A stretch of 64,000 bases of DNA from Symbiodinium natans (taxonomy: Eukaryota; Sar; Dinophyceae; Suessiales; Symbiodiniaceae): assembly GCA_905221605.1 (NCBI GenBank), contig CAJNDS010002119.1, positions 124,001 through 188,000 of the forward strand. Direction: 5' to 3'. The notes under the pieces are model-generated. The model made no database searches and had not been told where the DNA came from. It worked only from the letters and a program-made list of their open reading frames with translations. Both the position numbers and the translations under genes were made by a program. Position 1 is the first letter of the stretch. Each line of letters starts with the position of its first letter. Shown one piece after another: positions 54,827-64,000 of the stretch.

Positions 54827-57800
54827 CTGAAGACTGCCAGATCACCGACGGCAAGGAAGCTTGCAGAGATCAACGGTGGAAAAGCTGGGATGAACAACCA
54901 GGGCTTCACAGTATGTGGCCGCAACAACGGCTAGGCAAGATTCGGCAGCCATCTCGGAAGCAGCCCTTGAAAAGGCCGCAGAAGAATAGCCAAAGATCAC
55001 AAGGGTCTGAAACCCCCAAACCGGCCCAAACCGCCCAAACCCCAAGTTGCGGCCAAGAGGCGATTACTGCCAAAATGAGATTCAGTATTCCCAGCGAAAC
55101 TGTCACCGCGATCAAGAAGAGGACTACACCTGCCCTGAGCTGCTCGCATCAGCAGCAGCCACAATTCACAAGTCTGGATCACTCCACCGAAAATACTCTG
55201 AGCACAGTCCCGCGTGTTCAAAGGGTTTTGGAAGAGAAGCTCGGAATGCGCAGCTTGTTTGCTACTTGTAGCACATGCTGCACTCGGAAGCCGTCCTGGA
55301 ATCTGGAGCACTTCAAGCTGACAACAATGCTCGGAAACGCTGCACCACGACTCTTTCTGCAAGCCCAGCATCCAGGGCTCAACCGCAAGCAGTGGCAGGG
55401 AGATCTGCCCCCAAGCGTCGCCGGCAACGACCTGCGGGCGGCTCGCTTCGGACAAGTGAAGCTGAAGTCCCCCCCCCCCCCACAAGCAGAAACTCCGTGT
55501 TGGAACGTGTGGGGTGGCCCAAGTCACAGCACAATTGCGGCGCAATGACTTTGGATTTTCGCACCCGGGGTACTGCAGCAACAATGGAACCCCGATGCCA
55601 TATACAGCACCTAAACACCCAAGCTGGGTTGTCACGATGGTATGTGTTGAAGAATGCCTTTCCATCAGAAGACAATCACTTCGACCGCGTGCTTTGTTCA
55701 CGGTCTGCAGATGTCCAAGGACGGCAACTCGTGCGTTATGGCTTCTGGCTTATATGACACACAAGACTACCTCGATGGCATGACAGTATCTTAGGTTGAA
55801 ACAGCTTCCCAGTTCCAATCACCTTTGATCCAGCGCAGCTCAGCTTTGATACTGAATCCCCATCGTTCTTATAGGGACCCCCCCACCTAAACCTCGCAAG
55901 AAGATACAAGCCCCAATCAGACAGCACAAACCAAAAGCAACGGTCTAGACAAGGCGGAGAAACCTGCTGGAAGAGGGTCACAGTCGCGGCGAAGATTCCC
56001 GCAAACCCCTCCTTATATCCACTGCACAATGGAGTGTAGGGTGTCCGGCTTCAGCTGCTTCTTAGCCTGCACGCACATTATAATTTCTGAGTGTTGTCAT
56101 TGCTTGGGGCTTCAGGCTGGCTGTGAGGGCTGGGGACGGCTCAGGGCTTGGTGAACAGGCGGTTTGGAGCTTCAAGGCTTCTGCATTGGGAATCGAAAAG
56201 GGCGCAAAAGCCAAGTTACCCCTATCTGAAGGGCACAAAACCCTCAAGCCACGAAAGGAACGCGGCCTCCAGATGTACCAGGAGCGTCGTACCATGCTGC
56301 CCCAATAACACACCCTACTCGTGCAAAAGCACTCAGTAGAAGAGAGTCTCAAGGCCAGTGAACGCAGCGGGTGATACAAATCAATACGAGTCTCTGGACA
56401 CCGCTCGCAGATGGAAGCAGGGATCCTGCAACGAGGGCAACTTACTTTAGTCGGGCTCTGTCGATTTGGGCGCTCTCGTGCAAGCCTGTTCGGCTTCAAT
56501 TTGTTGGGGTCTAGGGATGGCGCTTCCGTTCAGGGCTTCGGGGCACCGATGGTTTTGGCAGTCGCATGTTTGGGGCAGCGTTAGGTTCGAAACCTGGAAA
56601 TTTCTTCGACTTCGACTCTTTCGACTCGAGGGCCGATGCTTTTTTTCCAAAAGGTTCAGGATTGAAAACCCCAAATGCTCTAAACTCCAAGATCGAAGCC
56701 CTACACATTCTGGACCCCTACTGATCCTCAAACCCATGGCCACTCCGCCTCATCTAAATCTGTCCTATGTCCTATGGGTAGTTCTCTACACCCGGGTCCT
56801 TTTTGGGGGTTCGTAGGAGAAAAAAAAAAAAAAAAAAGGGCGCACATATTTTCGACCGGGGCGCCCCACCCTAAATCAAATTTAGCGAGAGAACCCCTCT
56901 CCGCACTTGAGAGCTCCTTGAGGTGATTGGGTGGAGCACTTCCACCGCGATGACGGCCCAAAACACCAAAGAGGCGATCAGGAGAAGCGAGCCAAAAAGG
57001 ATGGCCTGGCTTTTTGGGGGGCTTTCGGGGTTACACGGCTTTGGGGTTTAGGACTTGTTGGGCTGTTATCGAGGTTTCGACGGTTTAGGAACTGCAGTGG
57101 GACCTGCAGCTGGGGGGTGTCTGTCGATTCTTGGGTTCCGCGGAAGCCGGGGAGTTCCAGAATCACAAGGACATGGGGCTTCGGGGGGTTCAAGGGTGCC
57201 CAAAAAGTCGAACCCTCTCCCACTTCTGAGAAGCTAATGATGATGGATATGTTAGCGGAGTTTAAAGAACAGCCTTCACGAATGTGCATCTTCACGAATG
57301 CGCCAGTTGCACCGAAGGCCTTCTGAAGACCCTTCAGCGACTCCCAGCCGCACTTCTCCCGAAACCCCCATGGAATTCCATGACCGCGGGCCCTTGTTTG
57401 CCTTGATCGAGGAGGACAGCCCCGTGACCTTGACAGACTTGACTTGTTACGGGCTTGTACGGCGCATTGAGGTTTTCACAGCGTTTACAGGGTTTCGACG
57501 CTTTACAGGGTTTCAGGGTTTAGTAGTTATTCGCTACGATGTTATTTAGATATTCGCCTGATCCTCGACGTCTGCCGATAGCACGCCTCTTCCTGTATCG
57601 CAAATGTCAAATGCCCAAGCGGCTAGCAGATAGAGCTCCGGCACGGAGATAAAGATGCGTGCGGCCCGAATGGTCCGTATGCAGCGGAAGAGCCGCAGGA
57701 CGTTCGGGTTCAGCCTCGCCGAACATCCCGGGCTTGGGGGCTTAGGATGGTTTAGGGCCTTTTGGGTTTCGACCGTGTTCGGCCAATTTGGGAATTCAAG

Positions 57801-60189
57801 AACCGACTTGCAACAACCTGTTGGCTTGCCATTCAATCGCCAGCGCTTCTGCCCCAAAGCTCGAGACTCAGAGTGCTTCTTGCATCTGTGTGTTGATTGA
57901 GCCACATTCCGACCTCGGCTTGGAAGCCCAGCCCAGTTTACTGCACAAGAGTGTTTGTCTGGTATGTTTCCTCACATCTCTCAAGCAGTGTTTGTGTGTT
58001 TGTATTTTGGCGCCGCCCTCAGAAGTAGGAGTTGGCTTGTGGACAGATTGAATAGGAATTCGTACCAAAGTGTTTTAGAACTCTGAACAAAATCGGAACA
58101 ATCCCTCCAACTGAGCTCAACATGCAAGGCTTAGGCTTTTGAAGACCGCCAAACTTTATAGACATCAGCCTGGCAGATCGTTCAGCATGTCGCACGAGCC
58201 TTGACCCGAGGAGGTAGCTGGGCCAGCCAGCAGCCAGTGTGGCGATGTCCTTCGGAAGCTTACAGCACTAGGACTCTGCAGCTCGGGCAGTCGGGCAAAT
58301 ATGGAGGGGCGTTTTGGACTACAGTCTTGCTGCGCAACCCGTTCTCTTCCACAATGTCGAATCACGATGGCATATGCTCAGCCATAACCCTGACAAGGCG
58401 ATTTGTCACTTTGAAGGACAGCGCGGGGGAGGCTTGACCGTTCGCATGCAAGGAGGGCTTGAGGATGCTCGTCACTGCTCACAGATCGGTCAGCCGAACC
58501 TTCCAGCCAACAATTGCAACCCTTCAATGATCCAGCCCCCCAACCCGCGAACCCGAAATGTCCAAAGACATTCCTAAGACTCAGCAGACGAAGCGCCACC
58601 ACATTCCACACTTTCCACAGGAAGCGGCCACGCTCGACATAGAGACGAATCAGGCACTCGGCGGTGTAGATGACAAGCAATACGCAATCGAGTACCTGCA
58701 TCTCTTCGTCGTCTACCCAGCGCCGAGGCCCTACGCTCCGTCTGTTTCCTCTTCTTCGGCTCTTCTTCTTCGTCTGCTTCTTCTTCGTCTTATTCTTCTT
58801 CTTCTTCTTCTTACTCTTCTCCTTCTTTTTCTCCTTCTCCTTCTCCTTCTTCTTCTTCTTCTTCTTCCTCTGCTTCATCTTCTTCTTCTTTTTCTTCTTC
58901 TTCTTCTTCGGGTCTTGAAGGGCGCAGACGCACCCTCCGCACACGCGGCGCGCCCTATCCATGTCAATCTCTCTCTCTCTCTCTCTCTCTGCAGATTGCT
59001 TGGATTTCTCGGCTTTTGAGGCGCTTCTACATACTGCAAACCTCCGAGATCCGATCCTGTGAAGTGTATAAAACACTTAGGTTCAAAGCTTTACAAGACT
59101 TGCCATGTCCATCCTGAACAAGTTGGATTGGAAGTAGCTAGTTCTGAGCATGCCCCAAAGGAGCTATACCGTATACCCCGTGCTTAGGCAAGAGTCCTGG
59201 AAAAGTTGGGGCGAAGCTTGCGAGCCCTCGCAGAACAATAGTCCTGTCCTCGTGATTCCAGTCCATAACTTATGGGTCCCGGAAGCTTCATGACGATATC
59301 TCCTGTGACTTGAACCAAGTGACCAGTGGTCCTCATTAACCCGCCCACACCACAAACATGCAACTGAAGTGGTCCTCATCAAACCGCCCACACCACAAAT
59401 ATATAACTGAATGACGGTTTTTTAGCCTTCGGGTTTAGGGTGCCCCGCGCCTGACTCCACAGGAAAGTACTGCTTCGGTAGGGGCAGTGATCAAACGGCC
59501 CCGAGTAGTGCGGAGGACAGCACCGGGCATCCTTGCGCGTTTGGGGTCGTTTTGACTTTTGACCCTTCTTCCTTTGAGTCCCAACAGTTACGGTCACCAT
59601 GCTGCAACCTCTTGCAGCACCTGATGTGAGAATGCAAATTCCAGGCCTTCGGCCTTCGGCCCGGTTCGGAAGTTCTGAGAATCCTACATTGTCCTACATG
59701 GGAGGTTGGGCATTCCAGTCGATGGGATTTTTGACCGGCTCACGAAGCCCGTGATTCCAAGGCCTGGTTCGCTTCGACCAGGATGAGCCCGAAGTGGAAC
59801 ATGATGATCACACCCATGGTGGTCTCAAAGCACTGGGTGTAGATCGTCTCGGCGATCCGCACCCTGACCTTGGCCGGCACGTCGCAACAGCTCGGGGCTT
59901 TCCAGGGATGTTGGGCTCGATCCTAAACCCTACTTAAAACCAGAGACCTAAACCCCAAACCCTAAGCCTGAATTGAACCCAAAGCGCTAAACCCTCTTGG
60001 GCTTTTCGCTGCAAGCGTTCGGAGCTTTTGCGAGAAAAAACACGCTCGCCCCCAGGGGCAGTGGCACCCTACACTAACGCCGCTGCACCATAGACTCATC
60101 CCAGCCACCCGCGACCAAATCAGGTGGCCGTCTTGGTCCAGCCAGGGCTTCGCGTGGTCGAAGCTCTTGAAGCGCAGGGTGCGCAAGAC
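53716..60189 (-). CDS. Voltage-gated cation channel B (6 TM, two EF-hands)
   Basis: Paralogue of channel A with the same domain order. Exons fixed in phase include 60109-60189 (cytoplasmic, FDHAKPWLDQDG), S1 from 59869 (IYTQCFETTMGVIIMFHFGL), S2 58597-58695, S3 58200-58249, S4 57624-57714, a 27-nt microexon 57402-57428, S5 from 57005, pore to 55964, filter 55365-55431, S6 55062-55129, linker 54770-54826, EF-hands 54391-54444, 54117-54200 and 53716-53940. S4 is LRLFRCIRTIRAARIF (four Arg at every third position after the first). The filter exon reads VVAGDAWGQI. The stop is at 53716-53718. Donors are GT, GC or GA. The product should be a plasma- or endomembrane cation channel gated by voltage and tuned by Ca2+ (family inference). 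Additional N-terminal exons probably lie at 60.5-61.8 kb. Confidence 0.85.
55062..57005 (-). other. Channel B exons for S5, pore, filter and S6
   Basis: S5 starts at 57005 (AILFGSLLLIASLVFWAV, then VEVLHPIT). The pore helix exon ends at 55964 (FAGIFAATVTLFQQ, GT donor). After a 532-nt intron the filter exon 55365-55431 reads VVAGDAWGQISLPLLAVEPW (GC donor proposed). S6 is 55062-55129 (VVLFLIAVTVSLGILNLI, with the conserved Asn), GC donor. An A-rich tract (about 56821-56839) lies in the intron region between S5 and pore. Confidence 0.75.
57402..58695 (-). other. Channel B exons for S2 to the S4-S5 linker
   Basis: 58597-58695 (99 nt) holds S2 (VLLVIYTAECLIRLYVER) and the WNVV start of S3, with a GC donor. 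58200-58249 (50 nt) holds DIATLAAGWPSYLLGS, GC donor. 57624-57714 (91 nt) holds all of S4 and SVPELYLL, GC donor. 57402-57428 (27 nt) codes for VTGLSSSIK, GC donor. Introns are 347, 485, 195 and 396 nt. Channel A encodes SVPELYLLVTGFSSSIK in one exon, which supports the microexon. Confidence 0.8.
58740..58996. repeat. TTC/CT microsatellite and GC block in a channel B intron
   Basis: TTC-rich repeats (about 58750-58915) lead into TCTTGAAGGGCGC and a GCGCGCCC block (about 58912-58955), then CT repeats. This matches the modules at 16.97-17.16 kb. Lys/Arg-rich and Leu/Phe-rich frames through it are artefacts. Confidence 0.85.
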
Positions 60190-60509
60190 CTGGGACTTCC
60201 AGTTGGTATGAGATCAAGGACAGGATGCAGAGTAGGGGAACCTGTGAGCTTCTCGGGAGCTGGCGAATCAGGCACACAGGAACCCAGAGGGACCTCGACC
60301 ATGAAGTCCCTATGGCTTGGGTGAAGTCTTCGTCGACATCAAGTAGGTCTCGCCAAAAAAAGTGCTACTTTAAGTAATTGAAAAGGTCTGGGTTGCTCTC
60401 CTTACCATGCTTGGCACTCCGTGAGCCCGGAGTCCCACTAGGCCCGACGCGCGGTGTTTCATAAGAAGTCGGCAAGAAGAATGGTAAGTTGAATCGTAGG
60501 TATAAGACA

Positions 60510-61790
60510 ACCAGCCGAAGGAAGCCAAGATGCGGCCAAAGTCTCGTCCAAGTGCTCCTGGAGGGCTTGAAGGGTTTCAGTTAAGTCCCGGGATCTCACG
60601 GGAAAGGTCGGGACCTGCGATTCGGTTAGCAGCCCTTTTTCATGGGAGGCAGGACGAAACTGAAGCTCACGGGATCGAAGAAAACCTGGGGGCTGTAGCA
60701 GACTGTAGCAGGATTCAGAAGGGCAGGAGCACGGACATGACATCAGCTCCCATGGTGTGCCCCCCCCTTGCTCCTCATTTACCACATCCCTCTTTCGGCT
60801 CTGGGGGGTCGAAGGCCGTGAAGGGGTCGTAGTGGACAGGCCAAGGGACGTCAGGGCGTGATCCATGGAACCCATGGCGGAGTTTGGGGGACCGCTTGGG
60901 CAAAAGCTGCCCTAAAGAACTAAATCCCTTCTTGGCCTGAACTGGGGCGGGGGGAGGTCTTCCGGACGTCTCATGTGTTGTCAGGAGTTGACTTGTCGGC
61001 CAGTAAGCTTGCGGTTGCATCATTGAAGGCGTCGGGTTTTCAGGAGGGCTTGAGTGGAGGTTGAGGTTTGCAGGCACCACGTTTCGGGATCATTTCGGGT
61101 TTCCGGAGTGCTTTGGCATAGACCGCTTCTGACCGGGCTGAGGCCGGCGCGAAGGCAAGGGAATTGCAAAGGAGTTCACAGTGGTAAGCACAACCCACAA
61201 AGCCCTCAGACAAGCAACGAGGAGAACGTCAAAAACCAAGTGAACACTCAACCCGTCCTAGCCACCGAAACTGGCACAGAACCTCCCAGGTGCTTCTGGT
61301 TCAGGACTAGAGCACCCAACTCCCGACACCAACTTCAGGCAGGCTACGGCTTGAAGTTCTGCTTAGCCATGTCTCATGTCTTACAGGGTTCCACTACCTG
61401 CATGTGTTATGTCATGGTTCGGGACAGCTCCAGGAGTGGAGCTCTCAGGCTGCGTACCTTTGATTCGGCCTTATATTCGCGACATGAAAACGATACTTTC
61501 CTAGTGTCCTAGATAATGCGTCAGGCAATATTCGCTTATGTACATGCATAAACGTCATCAACAGCCACAACAACACTCGCAAGGCTGAGACAATGAAACA
61601 TACCCTCAGCTGACCAACCCTTCTTCGAAGGAACACATCACTAAGGTACTCATCGTGCTCACTGTTGTCGCCCTGGACAACATCCTTATCCTCAGCCTGA
61701 TCATCGTTCTCCTCCTCCTCCTCCACCTCCTCCTCCTCATCCTTGTCCTCATCTCGTGGTCGTCGTCGCTGCCCGATCGAGGCCAAAGAG
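60510..61790 (-). CDS. Likely N-terminal exons of channel B or a separate gene
   Basis: About 60650-60510 reads PVRSRDLTETLQALQEHLDE, a helical segment that could splice at a GC donor. About 61790-61625 reads QRRRPRDEDKDEEEEVEEEE, continuing acidic to HDEYLSDVFLRRR before a GT donor. Both are protein-like and on the channel strand. Channel A also has a coiled-coil-like exon in the equivalent place (35752-35625). They may be the N-terminal cytoplasmic part of channel B; no start codon was identified. Confidence 0.4.
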
Positions 61791-61799
61791 CAAGATGAA

Positions 61800-64000
61800 C
61801 CCGGCTAACCCCGGCATGCAAGCCAGGGGCCAGGCGCTAGCTGCCGGCCGATGTCTCTGACCTCTGTTAACTTGAAACGGGCATGGAAGCCTACAAGAAT
61901 AGAAGTTTAGAGAGGTGACTATATCGGGTCAGGGAGCTTAGGGCATATGATCTCAGGACATGAGGGACTCCAAGCTGTTCACCCGCAGCCACAAGCGGAT
62001 GTTGATGGATTTTGTGGATCTTGCAAAGCTAGACTAGACACCAGGAATTTTGCTGAAGGACTGTGGCCGAAGAACGTGACTGTAGCTCAGGCGCTCAGCC
62101 CCCTTTGACTCCCAAACCCTTTCTCCTGTCGGCCAAATCCATCACACTGCGGCAACACTTCGAAACCAGCGTGAGAAGGGCCTTGAGCCCTTCAAGAAGC
62201 CTGGACGATACCCCTGTAGTCACCCAAGGCCCCCTCACAAGCCCACTCAAAGGGACCCATCTGGGGCATCCGGCCCCTTGCAGCTCCTCTTCGGTCACCG
62301 ACTCTCGCTCGAGGCGCTCCGGCTCCTGGCGAGCACAGCTCGATGGTGTTTTGGCAGCCTTGAAGGTTCCTGTCATGTTTTGAAGTGTGTGCCTGCATAG
62401 GTTTGCGATCGGCTTTCCCAGAGAGCGGGTTATCACAGGACCTACAATGAGCCAAGTACAGCCAGGTCTTGGGTTTGATGTTCCAGGATCGGGGAGCGTT
62501 TGAGCACAGGGGGCAACAATGCCGCATACCGCACTCGAGGGGGATGATGTGTGGGTGTTGCTGCCAGTTGCAGATCTCAGCCTCCGAGACTCCTAAGCCT
62601 TCAGCCCTCGATCCCGAACTCCAAGACTCCAAGGCTGAAGGGGCCCAAGGGAGATTCTCAACTACCCTCCACACGCCTCGTCTTCCGGATGCTCCTCCCT
62701 GAGTTGGATTGGCGTTAAGACGGTCACGCCAGACGGGGTGTAGACTGGGCGCTAGCAGGTTCACCCTCGAGGCTTTCGACGCCTGAAATGGCGTTAAGTA
62801 TTCGGGCCCCCTGAGTAGGGCGATTGCAAAAGGGGGTTTGTGGAAGCGTTGGGCAAGCACAATTCCGCTACATCGTTCTTGAACACCCAAGTCCCAGACG
62901 AAGCTCGAGGAACATGGAAGAACAGAGGCCCTGACCCATTCTCACGTCCCTCCGCAGCCTTGGCACTCCAGGGCTTCTCCCGGGTGCAGGAGGCAGGTGC
63001 GAGGGTCTGATGGGGCGACTTTGCAGCGGGAAAGCCTGAAATCTTTACCCACTCACATAACAGCACAAGCTGCAGCCCAAACCTACCCTCAAACGGTCCC
63101 TAACTTATAAGACTTGCAAATCCGTAGGCAACTCTTCATTGTCAACCTGAACCCTTATGAAATGATTCTGTGCTCCACTGCTGAACTGCTCATTGGTTCT
63201 TTAGAGTCCAAACGTGAGCAACTTGCGAATAGAAGACAGTGCAGATGTCATGGCGTCACGACATTCTCCCTTCAGACTGCACGCTACTCATTGCCTGCTC
63301 TCTACATCTGGATCTCACCATTCCAACCCGAAGCTTTCCCAATGGAGGGCACAAAGCCTGTCTCCGAGAACTCCAAGGGTCCCACAGGATCATCACCGGA
63401 ACCTCGCTTGTGTGTGTGTGTGTGTGCAATGCTTCGTCATGGCTCCACCTGGTTGAACAGTTCTTGAATTCCATGAGGAAGCGTTCTTATTGTAGTAGAG
63501 GGGAAGAATTAGAGAAAGTTGGGGACGATCTGAGTACCATCACGCTTGCACAACTACCCGTCGCTAGCATCATGATGTTTAACAACTAACTGCCCTGCTG
63601 AAGCAACGCACACAACTTCTGCCATGTGTTATAGGGATGTCACAGCAATCACTCATCTGCAGGGGCAGATGCCTTTAAGCCATTTCAATCGGACCCCCAC
63701 GCTCCTCCCTGAGTCGCTCACGGGCCGCAGTCAGGATGCTCCTTGGCTGCATTAAGGCTTCGGGTTTACGCTTTGGGTTGGGCTTTCGAGCTTGGGATCT
63801 CCAGCCAAGTTTCCGGGTGGGACTCTGTGCATACTCAGAATCCAGTAAAATGTTATTACGGGCGAGTGAAAAGATCTTTTAATCGTCCGTACTACGTTCA
63901 TAACATTGTAAAAACCCGTTAATTTTTGTATTCTTATAGGGGCTTGTTACTAATTTTGTTCTCTTTTACGCAGGCACGAAGATATCGCACGCATGCATGA
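61800..64000. other. No supported gene
   Basis: Only weak frames. A Cys-containing minus-strand block (about 62590-62430, CGMRHCCPLCS and AHCRSC) and a charged block (about 62370-62270) look partly protein-like but match nothing I know. There is a short TG repeat at about 63411-63426. The final 150 bases turn AT-rich. Confidence 0.45.

Noticed and set aside
58378-59076. 232-codon Lys-rich minus-strand frame
   Set aside because: Only its low-coordinate part is channel B S2. The Lys/Glu run is an intronic TTC repeat read on the other strand, and the frame crosses splice sites.

Overview
The window looks like nuclear DNA of a dinoflagellate, most likely a symbiodiniacean or close relative. The main evidence is intron structure. 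Two ion-channel genes, compared with each other, define introns that start with GC or GA as well as GT and end in AG, often with an AGG-like repeat at both junctions. Other signs are scattered TTTAGGG/CCCTAAA-type tracts, very many simple repeats, and almost all recognisable coding potential on the minus strand, as in the one-way gene arrays of these genomes. All protein identities come from motifs read by eye. No database search was possible.

Layout. 0-4.9 kb: simple repeats and no gene I can support. 4.9-9.2 kb: a decayed, 5'-truncated non-LTR retroelement (reverse transcriptase, RNase H, Cys-rich region) on the minus strand. 9.2-10.9 kb: an AT-rich island with a tandem repeat of about 338 bp and a long A/T-armed foldback. 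10.9-26 kb: mostly non-coding, including a 3-kb cluster of GC-rich hairpins set between pyrimidine microsatellites (16.4-19.3 kb) and one weak two-exon gene near 22.4-22.9 kb. 26.5-28.7 kb: an intronless gene for a membrane-anchored protein with two tandem glycosyltransferase-like domains. 30.7-35.8 kb: a six-transmembrane voltage-gated cation channel gene with two C-terminal EF-hands (channel A). 36-37.7 kb: an unrecognised multi-exon membrane-protein gene.

38.9-52.4 kb is a C-rich satellite array split by a 6.8-kb DNA transposon (about 44447-51268). The transposon has perfect 24-bp terminal inverted repeats and a short target duplication. It carries a DDE-transposase-like gene with a frameshift, a spliced 344-aa gene, a further Ser/Lys-rich ORF and several odd internal repeats. 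I consider it the most interesting object here. 52.4-53 kb holds a 165-nt sequence predicted to fold into a multibranched hairpin closed by a 20-bp perfect stem.

53.7-60.2 kb is a second, paralogous channel gene (channel B), with further likely N-terminal exons up to 61.8 kb. The two channels align from the N-terminal cytoplasmic exon to the C-terminus, so they validate each other's exons. Some introns are shared and some are found in only one copy. The rest, to 64 kb, has no supported gene.
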